Position numbers and translations under genes: made by a program. A DNA stretch of 64,000 nt from Platanthera guangdongensis. Its lineage: Eukaryota; Streptophyta; Magnoliopsida; Asparagales; Orchidaceae. Shown one piece after another: positions 32,503 to 45,954 of the stretch. The stretch covers positions 62,315,885 to 62,379,884 of the forward strand of contig CM077161.1 in the NCBI GenBank assembly GCA_039583875.1, written 5' to 3'. Every line of letters starts with the position of its first letter. The first letter of the stretch is position 1. The notes under the pieces are model-generated. The model was not told the origin of the DNA, did not search any database, and worked only from the letters and a program-made list of their open reading frames with translations.

Positions 32503-35500
32503 GGACCAAGTGTGGTCAACCTTAGTGGCTAAGTTGACCCAAGTCAACTCTAGGCTCAAAGTGGTCAAAGTGCCCTTAGTATGGGTCATGTGACCTCCAA
32601 GGTGCCAAGTCAACCCTACGCAACCCTACCTAGACCTTAGGGGAGTGCAATGGGTCACCAAGGACCCATTGATGGCAACTCAAAAGGTCAAATTGACTCG
32701 GTCAACCCTCGTCAATGTTAGGTCAAAACTAGCTCAAATGGGCTAAGCTAAGCTCAAGCCCTCTTTCCACATGGGCTAACCTCATTTCCATGGAAAATAT
32801 GGGTTAGTGGGCTGCCAATAGGCTATTGTGGTCAGCAATGTAAACCTATATTACTAGGAGAGAGAAAGCTCCAACTCCTCTTTAATGGGGGAGAGAGAAT
32901 TGGTGAAAGGGAGCCATTCATGGCCAAGGATGCCAAGGGCCATTCTTCGTTGGATGATCCAACTCCCCACTCAATCCAGGAAGACCAGGGGGCATTTGGT
33001 GACTGCTCATGGCCAGAATGGTGGTACTCCACCATGGCCGAAATGTGTATTCAATGACCATTAATGGCCATTGAAGCCTTTGACCCCTTCCTCCCCCCAT
33101 TAAGGGCTGTATTCAACCCCTCTGGGGAAGAGGAGAAGTTTCCAGCCATTTCCTGGCTAGATTGAGCCCATATTCCGCTCCCTCCCCCACAATGGCCGAG
33201 ATTTGCATTAAGAAGGCCATTAATGGCCACCACCAGCTATACCCCTCCCCTCCCCCACTTTATCATCCTAAAAGCATCCCTGGATCCAGGGCAAGCTTTT
33301 CCACACCTTACCCGAAGGAGACGAGCAACTTCACTATGCAGTTGCAGAACGCTGGCGACTCCTCCACCACCAATGGCATCATGCCGATCGATGCGTCTCC
33401 AGGCCGCAAGCAAGGTCCTCCCCTCTTCTACTCCTATGGGTAGATACTAGGGATCATTTAGAATAAAAATCAGGCTTAATTGAGCACGATCGAAGCTTTC
33501 ATTTTAATGATTTTTTAGTGAAAATTTGAATTCACGGGTTCACTAGAAAAGGCCCCTCTGGCGGCCGAGCCGCCGCCAGTCGATAGCCACCACCTCAATG
33601 GAGGTTGTGGTGGTGTTGGCTGGCCTGGGAGGCGGACGGGTGGCCGCCAGAGGAGGCTGGAAGTTTGCCCAAGTTCGGGCAATCCAGGCCCTTGGCAGGA
33701 GGAGGAAGGTGATCCAGTGGCCGTCGGATCTTGCTTCAAGATCTGTGCTGATCAATTAAATTCCTTTAATTTTAATGAATTTTTTTTTATTAAAATAACA
33801 TTCACTTTTGAAAAATTATTAAAAATACCTAGGTGCAAAATCTGAAAAAAGTGGTCAACATATAAATGGTATCCATATGAGTATACTTTATTTTAAAAGT
33901 GGTTTGAACCAATTTGAGTGCCCGGTTTGACCAGGGCACTCATTTTGGTAGGGTATATACGTAGGGTTAGATAAAAATTAAAATGGGTGCCCCCACCTCA
34001 TACCTTATTCAAATGACCTGAAATTTGGACAGGGAGTTACCCTAATTTATACCTAGGTCATGCGCAAAAATGTGAATTTTTGGGGACAATTTTTCTATAG
34101 TTTTTGGAATCATTTAAATATCCTAGGGTAAATTAATTTACGGACCTAAAGGCCTCCAAACCCTCCCAAAGTTTGGTGGGTGGTCCCTAGGGTCATCAAG
34201 AGGTTCTGTGTGAATTGTCACTGCATTTTGAGTTGATTTGTTGGTGAAATGGGCAAACCCTAACATTGCCCTAATAAAGGGTATTTAGGTCAAAAGTGCA
34301 CTTTGAGGTTTAAGTGGCCAAATCACCTCAACAGAGGCCGAAACCTAGTACAATGGTTTTCCATGACTTTGTACACCCTCATATGGGTTATGGGGTGGTT
34401 TGGGGTAGGATTGCCATAGGACCCAAGTTCAAACACTAAGTTTGGACTTTGGGGGTTTGTGAAGGGCATATGGTCAAATGCCCTTATATGGACTTGAAAT
34501 TTGGTAGAGAGGACTATAGGGTAGCCAAAGTACTCTGGTAAAAATATTAGAGGATTTGGAGATAATTCAACCCCTCAAAACCCTAACCCTATTTTAGTTC
34601 ACAATTATTAAATTTGAAGGGTAGGTAATTAGAACTCCATGGAAACTTGTGAAATTTGGGTGGTGTATTCATAATGTCATTATAAGCCTTGGATAATTTT
34701 GTTGGATGTTTTAGATTAATAATTTTAGTATCACCTTTGTAATACCAGTATTAGCCCTAATTAATTATGTTTTTATTTTGATCTTAATATCCATTAGATG
34801 ACTATGAAATTGGGGCAGAGTGAGTTTTAGACCATTATGAGCTTACCTGAATTTTTTTGTAATTTTCAAACGTAAAATTCCAGTACCTAATTCACATGTG
34901 TATAAATACGGGAATATGATCTATAATAGATTTAGAGCTCTCTTTATATTGGAAAATTATGAAAATTGATCAGTAGTATTTCTAGGTCAATATGCTCATA
35001 TGGAAATTTTATTTCAATTTTTAGATGAATATTTGTTGTACTTAGTTCATTATCATATTAACTTGGAATATTATGAGAACATCAAGTTTAGAGTTCATTA
35101 TTCCCTGATAAATTGTGAAACTTGACCTGTACTGTTTTTATGTCTTTATATTCATCCTTGAATTTTCTCAGAATTTTAAGAAGTATATTGACAGTGCTTG
35201 TCTCTTTAATTTGGTTAATATAGGTTATGTTCAAAAATCATGTTTAAAGGTTTAATTCTTACTGAAAATTTGGGGACCTTGATTTTACTGATAAATAGCT
35301 GTCATTTATTTATCATAATTTTGTGGAATATTTTGCATGCCTGAAAATAGTACTTCATGTTCAAACTAAGTAATTCGTATCTCTTTGGAAATTATATAAA
35401 TCATCGAGTAAATTAGGAAAATTATAAACTTCTGGATTTAGGCTAATCATGCCATTGTAGACCTCCAATAAATATTATAGTGATTTTGGATGATAATTTT

Positions 35501-35927
35501 GAGTACCTCACATTGTATACATTATATTGCTTAGGATGGTCTGCGTTTACTAAAAACTGCAGGAATCATAATATGGTGCAAATTGAACTTAGGAAGATGG
35601 GATATTAGTGTATTGATATGGTTAGTGAAATGAGATTATCATCGGGAGTCGTGATGAGGAGTGAGAGGTTTGACTACTGTTCAGAGGTTCTCGGGGTCGA
35701 CGAAACATCGTCTTCCCCGTGGGGAGAGAAAGGGTCAAAATTCACTAAGGTTAGATCCAGTACAACATTAAATGGATTGGGAGTTGTGTAATAACCAATA
35801 AGAATTAGTGCCTTGCAAAAGGGAACGATGGGCTTCAACTACCATCATAGTTCATAGTGCCCTCGAGAGCCCTTCACGGGGAATACCTTGGGCTGTCCTG
35901 GGCTAACCTAAACATTAGGAATAATAA
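32503..35927 (+). repeat. Element C LTR segment, duplicated copy
   Basis: Matches 24991-28414 throughout. The candidate start exon at 33373-33414 reads MASCRSMRLQAASK and keeps the AAG|GTCCTC donor. No gene seen. Confidence 0.88.
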
Positions 35928-36304
35928 GCGGTTTTCCACGATGTCTTCCACGTCTCCTCTCTTAGGAAGGCTATACTATGGCCAGAACAACAGGTTCTTG
36001 GTATAGATAGATCGACAGCTTTCGATCAATCGGTCTGCTGTGAGCCGGTCAGGATAGATGATACAGCGGTGCGGGTCTTACGGCGCAAGAAGGTCCCGCT
36101 GGTCAAGGTCCTATAGAGGAACCATGGGCAGGAGGAGCATACTTTGGAGCCACCAGATCTAATGCCGCAAAGGTACCCGGATCTCTCCAGGTAAAGTATA
36201 CGTTCAACTTCCTATGGGATGTTACATTCTGTTACTTTCAGTAGAAATCCTGCAACCTAACCTGAATTTCGAGGATGAAATTTTTATTTTTGTTTATTGG
36301 GATT
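35928..36304 (+). pseudogene. 3' end of pol of element D, copy 2
   Basis: Same fragment as 28415-28791. Here TAG at 36114-36116 interrupts the chromodomain-like tail where copy 1 has a Tyr codon. It ends CCAG|GTAAAG and is followed by TTTCGAGGATGAAATT and the LTR. Confidence 0.85.
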
Positions 36305-39300
36305 TGTAACATCCCATTTCCAACTAGACCCTTAAGATTGGTTTTGTCATTACTAGGTCATCACAAAACCCTAGGAAGCCCAAGAAGACCAAGTGAGCTT
36401 AGGCATGAAGTTGGAAATCACCATGGTCTGCAAATAGTAGAATTCTAAACAATAGTTTAGGATGACCATAGGGCTTCACCAAGACTCCACGACCCCACCA
36501 CAACATCCCTAACCCATTAGAGGGTCCATTAGAGCCATAAGAATCCATTGGGGGGAACCTAAAGTGATCAAATTGACCTAAGTAAACCATAGCCCTAAAT
36601 TTGGCAAGGTGCCCTAACTAAGGGCAATTGTCCTCTAATTTCCCCAATTGACCATACCTAGACCTTTCCAAGCCCTAAGGGAGGCCAAGGGGTCACCAAT
36701 GACCCATTGAGTTCAACCAAAGAGGCTAAGTTGACCCAAGTCAACCCTAGCACAAAAAAGGTCAAAGTGCCCTAACTAAGGGTCAAGTGACCACCAAGGT
36801 GCCCAACCAACCCTACCCAATCCTTCCTAGACCTTAGTGGAGTCCAATGGGTCACAAAGGACCCATTAGAGTCAACCCAAATGGTCATGTTGACCAAGGT
36901 CAACTCTGCCCTATTATTAGGTCAAACAAGTTCAAATGGGCTAACCCAAGATCAAGCCCAATCCACTTGGGCTAAAATCTTATTTCCATGAATAATATGC
37001 GTTAGTGGGGTGACATTAGGCTGAATTAATCATCAAAATCGGCCTTGATGGCTAGGAGAGAGAAAAGCTCCATTTTCCCCTTTTATGGAGGAGAGAAAGT
37101 GGGGAGTGAAGACCATTCATGGCTTGGAAGGCCAAGGGACCTCTCTTCTTGCAGGAATCTTCCTCCCTGGTCAGTTAGGGGAAGATTAAGGGACTTTCCA
37201 GCGCTTTCCAGTGGCTGGGTGCAGTGAATCTACCATGGCCGAAGTTGAGTTTTCATGGCCATTAATGGCTTTGAAGCCATGCCCTTTCCCCTACCTCAAC
37301 TGACCCCTTTATCATCTTCAGAGCATCATAAGCAGTGGATTTAGGCCCTTACATCGCTTCTTTTGCTCAAGGATATAGATCGGTAGGTGGAAGCTTTTGG
37401 AGCTCGACGGCCATGGTGCACCACCACCAAACACGTTGGCAAGCACAGTTGAAGGTTCTCTTCTACTCCTCTCTTCGTGGGCTAGATCTTTAAATCCTTT
37501 AGGAGAGAAATCGGGTTCAATTGAGCCTGATCGGGTGAGAGAAATTTCAGAAATTTCATGGTTTTTCAACCACTTGGGTTCGCCGGAATCCGCCACTCCG
37601 ACGACCGTGCCGCCGCCCGACGATAGCCCCCACCTCAATGAAGGTGGTGGCGGTGGTGGCCGGCCAGGGAGGTGGTTGGGTGGCCGGGAAAATGTCTTGG
37701 AAGTTGCTCCAGGTTCGGGCAACCCAGCCCTTAGTTGGAGGAAGAAGATGACCAGGAGGCGTCAGATGTGCGTCAAGATTCGTGCTGGATTTTATATATT
37801 TATTTTGTTTTTTTTGTATTTTTATCCTGTTTACTGGGGTGTTTTAAATTAAATATTAAAATTACTTAGGTCCACCGACAGAAAAAATGACAAACATAAA
37901 ATTGTAGCCCTGGAAGTCAAGTTTAATTTACAATTTATTTGAACCAATTTGGATACATGGTGTGACCACATCACTCATTTTGGTGAGGTCTATAACAAGG
38001 CTAGATTATAGATTATTTTGAGTGCCACCATCAATCCATCCATCCAAATGACTTAAAATTGTGAATGTGGGCTATTATTACCTATACCTAGAACATATCC
38101 AAAAATGGGAATTTTTGGAAAAAATTTGCCTAATGTTTTTGTAGAAATTTAATAATTAATATATGAATTATTTAAACGATCTAATTGCCTCCAAACCCTC
38201 CCAAATTTTGGTGAGTGGTCATTTGGGTTAATATAGGACTCTTTATAAAATTTCATTTAATTTGGATAAGAGTTGTTATGGAATTTGGTCAACCCTAACT
38301 TAGGCCAAAATGGGGTAATTAGGTCAAAGTGTCCCTTGTGGGCTTAAGGGGCCAAATCACCTCAACAGAGGTTGATACTTGGTCCCCTGATGTGTTATAT
38401 ATGTCAGTAAACACCCTCCCATTGATTACGCGGTGGATTATGGTTGATTTTCCATAGGACCGTAGTTCAAACCCTAAGGTCAAACTTTGGGGGTTTGTGA
38501 AGGACATAGGGTGTTATGTCCTTGTATTGGCTTGGTGTTTAGTCCTTGTGATTCTAGGGTGGTGAAATGCCCTATGGAGGAATTTGATGACATTTAGACC
38601 TACACACATAACTTAAACCAACTAGGGTTTGTTTAGGCCTTTACCTTTTAGGAAAATATTGAAGGGGCATATGACCTTGGATCCTTAGGAAATTTTGGCA
38701 GGAAGGTTTTTGTAACACTATGAGTCCTTGAAAATTATTTTAGGATGTTTGGAAGACAGTAGATTGTACTTTTAGTTTTAATCCTTGAGTTGCCCCTATT
38801 AATGATTTTGATAAAAAAGTGGCTAAAATAACTTAGAATGTTATGAAACTTAATCAGTAAGGTTTTGTGATCATATTAAATCTCTGGTAATGTTTGTATA
38901 ATTTGTGGATTAAGTTTAATGATGCCTCCTTCTTTACATCTATTTATTGATAATATCTTGGATTAATTAATTACAGGTTAATTCATTTATGAAAATTAGT
39001 GAAATTCAGTGCTCTCTGATATTTTGGCATCTTGTAGTGTTCTTAAATTTTGGGAGGCCATAACTTAAGAAAATCTAGTACTTCATGTTCAACTTACCCA
39101 TGGACAAATATTTGGGAAAATGAAATAAATGCTAAATTAATTAGGAAAATTCAAAGTTTCTGGATTTAGGCTAAATGTGTCATGATAGACCCACAATAAT
39201 TATCTTAGGCCATTTGGAAGAAAATTTGGAGTACCTCCTATCATGTACATCATATAGCTTAGGTTAGTCTGCATTTAGTAAAACTGCAGAAATTGTGATA

Positions 39301-41034
39301 ACATGGGATATGGTCATAGGAAGTGGGGAGAAATGCATTCTGATTTGGTAAGATGAAAGAGAGCTTCATTAGGAACCATGATGAAGAGAGTGTTGGGTTG
39401 GCTAGAGTTAAGAGGTGCTTGGGATCGACGAAAGGTCGTCCTTCCTATGGAGGGATGGAGAGAGAGGGAGAGAGAGAGTCAAAACACACTAGGGTTAGAT
39501 CCAGAGAAATATTAAAAAGGGACCGGGAATCGGGTGTTAACCAATAACAGTAAGTGCCTTGCGAAATGGGGCTTTGGTCTTCAGCCTATCGTAGTTCCTA
39601 GTGCCCTTGAAAGCCTTTCATGGGGAATACCTTGGGTAGCCCTGGGCTAACCTAAACCGTAAGTAAAATTAATGTTTAACAACAACTAGTATAACTACGG
39701 TTTCACATTCACACACCCCGGTAACTCAGGAGGTTTGTTCAGCTAGTTTGATTAGACATCCGAACGGTAGGTTAGAAAGGTAGATGTAACGGACGGGATA
39801 GTCCGGGGAGCCGGTGGCTCGGAATGATTTGGATACATAAATAAGGTGGTGGGACTTCGGTATCGGACGGTCGTTCACACCGACATCGATTCGCTGACTC
39901 GACGGGTGTGGTTGTCACTTAGCCAAAGAAAGTCTGATGGATATGGCCAACATTAGTATGTGGTGACTCTAGGTTGTGTCCTTCTAGAGGCGTCCGTAAG
40001 GTCTAGGCTTGGTAGTGTGGATACCCACCTATGAGTTGGGGGCCCGACCCACTGTCTCTATTTGCCACTGCGGAGGTTCCTGGGAGTGAAGCTAGCTGCC
40101 GAAATGGGGGGAACTAAATGTCTGTGCGCATAAAGTCGTGTGCGTGAGTTACATTTGTACGAATCATGGCATAAAATAGCACTACACTCATACTTGCATT
40201 TAAACCTTAGACCCCATCATATAAATAGGTATGAGACTTTTTATATTATGGGAGCCTTGCAGAAGACCCCTTAAATTATAAGTTTGTATGGACATTCATA
40301 TAAGTTAAGGTTACTTACTTCTTAGTATGTCCTTCTTACATGTGCTGCTTGTTCTACTTGTTTACCTTACTGCTTACTATCATAGAACTATTAGCATGCA
40401 CCTTTCTTCCTTAGCTGTATATACATTATAATTAACTGCTAGAATAGTTCCACTATCACCTACTTTGCTTTCTCTCCACCTTCATATCTTACCTTTCCTC
40501 CTCCCGCTCGGTGCCTAAGAGCCATGGGGGAGGGGTAAGGGATGATAGGACTTAGTTTTTTTGACTTGTGGTTTTCAGAGCACAACATTCCAGGGACTTC
40601 GGATGGGAGACAGAGAGAAGCAACATGGGACACAGCACTAGCGGAGTACGGTGCTCATGGAGGTGTGTCAGTCTAGCATAGGAGCACCAACTACTGGTTC
40701 CGTGAGTGATTAGTTTACATAGCTTCCGCGAGTGGTTGTAGTGAGGATTTGATGTACCGGGCTTGAGCCCGTTTATGTTTCTTTGTACTGTTTTATTTCA
40801 GTACTTTTATTATATGTGGACTTGATGTGATTTTCCTTTACATATATTACATGTGATTGCGGACTTAGTTTTATCCATACTATGTATGTACTTCTCTTTC
40901 TCTTTGGTGATCGTAAAGGTCGGCAGGATCGGCGTTTTGTAGTGGCGACCTTGCCCAGAGTCGGTGTCACACAAAATGGTGGTTCTGGGCATAAGACCCC
41001 GATGGTTTTAAAAGAAACAAAATGGGGTCTTACA
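36305..41034 (+). repeat. Complete LTR of element D (4.73 kb)
   Basis: TGTAACATCCC...GGGGTCTTACA. It is preceded by pol and not followed by a primer site (next bases GAGTGTAGC), so it is the 3' LTR. The right 1.4 kb resembles the C LTR end (about 18285-19676), showing C and D are sister families. The start-exon candidate is at 37413-37454. The rest is AT-rich with no recognisable gene; a short purine repeat (GAGAGAGAGG) lies near 39460. Confidence 0.9.
37413..37454 (+). CDS. Candidate 14-codon start exon in LTR of element D
   Basis: MVHHHQTRWQAQLK, 42 nt, open to the donor AAG|GTTCTC (phase 0). Same length and placement as the C-lineage segment. Function inferred only. Confidence 0.4.
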
Positions 41035-41037
41035 GAG

Positions 41038-42582
41038 TGTAGCTTACTCTCTCAATTCCAGATAACCGAAATTCGGTTAAGTTGTTTGGCGTTGAGTGGA
41101 GTTTACTCTCTCAACGCCAAGGAACAGAAATTTTTTTCTAAGGCAAAAAGCGTTGAGTGCAAGCTCTCTCAACGCTCTCGACGCTATCAACACCTTGAAG
41201 CAAAATTTTGGCTAAGTCCAAATGCGTGGAAAGCTTGGCTTTCGTCGTGCTCATCTTCGTCGAGCTGAGCTCTACGTTCGTCGAACTGAGCCTGAAGTTT
41301 ATCGAAATGAGTTTTGCCTTTTGTCGATCTAAGTCTAAAGATCGTCGAATTGATTTTATGCTTTCGTCGAATTGAGCTTGTCGTTTGTCGAACGGAGCTC
41401 AACGTTCGTCGAGCTCAATACCTAGACTGACGGAATTTTGTCTAAGTGTTGTGGTATTAAGTGATACATACTCACTTCATGCCTTTGATTCTAATGATTA
41501 AATTTTGGCTAAGTCCACTAATGCTGAGTCATGCTGACGTCAACAAAGTCAAAAGTCAACAAAAATTCAAATGTTGCGGAAATGCTGCCAGAGACGTTGG
41601 TGGGGCTAGTTGTTGCTATCTTCTGCAATTACCAATTAATATTTCATCATTAAGTGATGGGGCCCACTCATAGCAAAGAGCCGTTGAAGCGGGAATTAAT
41701 GGAAAGCATGGGCTAAATTAGCTAAATCTCGGCCATCAATCCTAGTGGTGGGACCCACTGCTCAATTGGTCTTCAGAGAATAAAAAGAAGCAAATCGGCC
41801 TAAGCAATCAATGAAATTCCTTGTCTAGGTTTTCTGAAAGATAAACTGCGGCTGAACATCATCTTCTTCCTCGATATTTTCGTCGAGCCTAAAGAAGTTA
41901 TTCTGCACAGAGAACCTTGCTGGGAAAGAGATAGCTGAAGCAATCCCCAACTACATCAACAAGATCAGAAGGTGTTCTGAAGCTAGCAGACCTACAAGTT
42001 CTGCAGGGAAAAAGGAAGCTCCGTGAAGAAAGATTCTAATGTCTACATATTTTCTTAAATAGTAATATCTTGGATCTGATATCTGCTCAGTCCAAGAAGA
42101 AGGAGACACAGAGCTTGCTCTGGTGTCTAAACATCACACTCTTTATTTCTGTTTTTTGTAAAGATTTTGTGTGAATCTGGGGTTTGTAAGCCTGTACTAT
42201 AAAGACTGGGTCTTTGTGACCTGTGTTTTGCTTTGTGCCTGGTCATAGGTCTTTGTGACCTGGGTTGGCTTAGTGCCTAAGTTGTTGGTCTGTGTGACTT
42301 GTGTGTGGTCCTGTGGGTCAGTGATGTAAGCTGTTAAGAAGCTGAGTTCTGGTGGGAGATCCAAATCTAACACACTGTTAGATAGGCATAGAGGGATAGT
42401 GGATGTACCCAAGGTTGGGGAACCACTATAATTTTACTGTGTCATCTGTGAATGTTCTTGAAAGCTGATCTAATCTAATCAATGGACACAGTAAACAAAG
42501 AAACAAACTTGAAAAGTTTAATAGAGAGAAACAAAACCTATTCACCCCCCCCCCCCCCCCCGCCTTGTAGGTGTAAAGCTAG
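41038..42582 (+). repeat. Copia-type LTR (solo or 3' LTR), + orientation
   Basis: Starts TGTAGCTTAC three bases after the D LTR and ends GTGTAAAGCTAG, roughly the inverse of its start. Near the end it has the run 'gtggatgtacccaaggttgg', the usual plant Copia LTR text, then TATTCACCC and a C-run of about 18 (42544-42561). Hairpin modules GGCGTTGAG...CTCAACGCC lie at 41090-41122 and AGCGTTGAG...CTCAACGCT at 41150-41178. A run of degenerate CGTCGAACTGAG units follows (about 41240-41420). No primer site follows and no matching target duplication was found, so the boundaries are approximate. Confidence 0.6.
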
Positions 42583-42993
42583 CCTTGAAAACAAGACTTT
42601 CAAAATAAATATAGTAACTAGTAAGAAAAAAAAATAATGAGAAATGCTATGTAATAAAAGATATAAATCATCAAAATTTAAAGATTTATATATATAGAAA
42701 TTGTCCAGGAAAAGTCTATTCCACAAAATTTCTCATATATAAAACTTTAATCATCTTCTATTCCTTCTTAGTTTGTTGTTGTTGCTTGATAGTACGTTTT
42801 GTAGTCAACAATATTAGGGTATTTTTGGATTTTAAAGCACAAATCATCTCTTGCAAGTGCTTATATTTGTAACGTACCGATTCGCACTAGGCCCCTCGTG
42901 CGCGTTTTTGGGTCAGGGGAGCTGACTTGGGTTCAGGGGTGTGCTGGTAACTGGGCTGAACTTGTAAATAGGAGGAGAAATCAGTCGAGCATA
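42583..42993 (+). other. Unassigned AT-rich sequence with an LTR-like start
   Basis: No gene or primer site is visible. At about 42868 TGTAACGTACCGATTCG looks like the first bases of another LTR, cut 126 bp later by the minus-strand LTR at 42994. Low confidence. Confidence 0.35.
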
Positions 42994-45430
42994 TGTAAGA
43001 CCCCCCTCCCGGATCCCAAAACACGGCACGAAGGGGGTCTTATGCCCAAAAAAGCCACCTTGCAGTAGCATTAGCACACGGGCTAACCTGTACCACAAGA
43101 TGCCTATTTCGCTGGCTATAACCAATATCAATATAAACATGCCAACCCAACCATAATATAAAATAGAGAAGTCAAATCCACACTGAGTATATAGTCCAAA
43201 TACAGAAAATAAGAGAAGCTAAAACATGCTTCTACAATATCAGAGTAAAGCTATAAAATTGTCCAAACGGGCTACATCAGGGTCTCACAACACACACATC
43301 TGTAACTGACGGTAACGACGGCACCGTCCCTTCAGGCCCTGTCGTCCTGGCTTGGCTGTCCTGCTGCAAAGTTTGCGACTGCTCTACTTGCGGGGTGACC
43401 TCCTAAAAAGGAAGACGTAGCAACCGTTAGTCGAAAAGACTAAGTAGCTTCACATCCGCTCCCCCGGCGACTCCTTGGCACTGGGCGGAGAAAAAGGGAC
43501 GCGGGTAATATATACAAGTAGTAAAACAGGTACAAGCACGTGGTAATAGTACATGAATAACAATGTCATAAACTAGCAGTTCTACTTGAGCAATTAGTAA
43601 TTCAACAAATATAAGTAACTACAGTAGGTAAGTAACTTAACTTATAAGGATGCCCATACAAGCTTATAAGTTAAGGATCGGTTTACATAAAGTAACTCAT
43701 CATATAGGAGTGCCCATACAAACTTATACGATGAGGATCTTGTTGTGCAATGGGTATGTATGCTATGCAATGAATCACATATGATCACACACATGCAATT
43801 ACTTTGTCGACATAGACTAGTAGTTCCCATTATTCGAGGAGGTAGCTAACCTCTCAGGCATCAACTGTCGTGGCCAGGCGGTGACAGTAGAGTGAGCATC
43901 TCTACTACTAGACGGGTATCCACACTACTTCACCTACTTCACCTAGGCCTCTGTACGCCTCAATGTTAAGAACACAATAGCGGAGCCCATGCGTACTATG
44001 GCCCAGCGGGGTCTTGGGTAGATGTGCACTGAAAATACAGCCCAAACTGGCCTGGTGTGACCCGGAATGGGCCTCAGAAGAAAGCACAAGGACACATCCC
44101 AACCGTTTGCTTGGCATGTAAGGGGCCTCAGTACATGAACACCGAGGACACAGTCCAACCGCCCAAAGTCTAAATGTCAACTCTCGTCGGTGTGACGATT
44201 GGCGAGCCCGTAGACCTGCCACACTATCCTTAACCCAGGATTATGACACCGCGTGTCAACTCACACCACATGCAAATTCCACATCACCGTGGCATGGGAG
44301 GGGCCTCGGAAGTAACACGAGGACACAGCCCAACCATCCATCTATACCTCATCTCAACAGTAACCCGATTAGTGACGGTCAACACAGCACTTACATTCTT
44401 CCACAATTCTACCCGTAGGGAGACAACGCTTTACGTATTGGACTACTAAATTTCATTCCAACCATCAAACATACTCATGGCCATAGTTTATCCTTCTATA
44501 TGTCATTCCAAATGATTTCAACAAAATATAACATAATGCGCATATATAATAGTCTACCAATTTCTAACAAGTCTTTTCGTTTAAGTAAGTTTGCTTTGCA
44601 AGTCAGTTATACGAAATCCAATTATTAAACTTCATCATTCATAGGGCTACGATGGTTAACATGAAATAGTTCACCAAAATCTCGAGTTAATTTGCAACAT
44701 CAATTCCACCAAATCCAAATCCATATTATATAAAACCCCAGAATTTAAGTGCAGAATAAATCTGGGCAGCAACTTCAACCGGAGATTCCTAAAGCTACAT
44801 GAATCCGGTGAAGACGTGTAACCCCTCGATGGAAAGCTCTTTCCATGGGTTACAACTTTCATATTCAGCCCACAACCCACATTTGATTGTATCCTATTCG
44901 AAATCGGATTCAAAGTCCACTGCGCACAGAACACAATTTCGGCATGCAGGTTTTATCGGACGTCATTTTCGTTCAGGCTTTCCCGTGGCTACAGACTTCG
45001 CCTGAAGTCGTGCAACCATTCATTGGAAAGGACTTTCAAGGGCTTCAACTGCCGTGTTTAGTCGAAAGCCCAGATCTGGACATATCCAACATGAAAATGG
45101 CCAAGGAGCTCGCTGCGCGTAGAATACAGATTCTGCACGCAACTTAAAGAGGAGTTAACAGCATCAGTTCATCTTCCTACTCAAGTAGATCTTCCCAAAT
45201 CATTCCAGAAATTCCTCCTCCCTTATTCACCCTCAAGAGTTCACTTCTCCTCACGAAACCATCCACCCCTCATCATATAGAATGGGTCCTTTGGACTTTT
45301 ACATGGGGATCCTTCTATGCACTCAATCTCATGACCTCTCTTCTTCCATTGTAAGGTATAATTATAATCTTACAAGGAATATTCTCATACCTCCAGTGAC
45401 CATACTTGCAGTCTTGGTCATGCCTGTTGG
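42994..45430 (-). repeat. Minus-strand LTR of a third C/D-related family (fragment)
   Basis: The + strand starts TGTAAGACCCCC, the complement of the ...GGGGTCTTACA end of C and D LTRs. The next about 400 bp mirror their ends, including the GGGCATAAGACC motif and the 'gatgtagcccgttt'-like text. The segment then diverges. The left LTR start (ATGTTACA on + strand) is not found, so the right limit near 45430 is a guess. No coding sequence recognised. Confidence 0.6.
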
Positions 45431-45455
45431 ATGGGAGAATTAACTTGTGAGAGGT

Positions 45456-45954
45456 TTACTGAGCTCTAACAGGAGCTTGGCCTCTCCTCTGAGACTGGAT
45501 AACTTTACAAATCCACTCAGATTCAGATTTTATCTTGATAGAATCTATCTTAGAGAAATTAGCCACAATCCCCTTCTCCCTTTCAAGATGCTCTTCAAGA
45601 TCCTTTATAATAGAGTCCTTATATTTGATGGACTCAACATGGATATCTAACATGGTCTTCAGATGAGCTACTCCCTCACTTTTAGATATACCAAAGATGA
45701 AGTCACATCATGTCGGGAAGCAGCCAGATGTCGGGAGGCAATTTCCTCTGCTAGTTTCTTAACAAGCATCTTGCTTTCTTTAAAATGTATGAATACTTGT
45801 ATGGATCTGGTGTGCTTGCAGTGATCTCATCCGGTGCTCCATTCTCCTTGCCCTCACCCGAGAATTCTACAATAACCTTCGAAATCCGGCTCAGATGCGC
45901 CTCGGTGGGGGTGTCAAGTCCAACATTGGCATAGAGATAGTGACAATAACCCAT
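45456..45954 (-). pseudogene. Fragment of a coiled-coil-like protein, transposon debris
   Basis: Two minus-strand frames (45954-45751 and 45653-45456) read residues such as SRISKVIVEFSGEGKE and KDLEEHLEREKGIVA. They are charged and heptad-like, as in C-terminal regions of plant transposon-associated proteins. They overlap the start of a + strand frame, so at least one is by chance. I do not recognise the family. Confidence 0.3.

Larger units (their letters stand above)
32503..40018 (+). repeat. Tandem duplication, copy 2
   Basis: Direct copy of 24991-32502. The join at 32503-32505 shares only GGA between the two parent sequences (GTGTGGA in the D LTR and AAGGACC in the C LTR). That indicates a microhomology-type join rather than recombination between long repeats. 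Confidence 0.9.

Noticed and set aside
41038..42582. 41038-42582 as the second LTR of Copia element F
   Set aside because: Orientation is opposite, ends differ (TGTAGCTT versus TGTTGGAA) and no shared sequence beyond the general C-run pattern was seen, so it is a different family.
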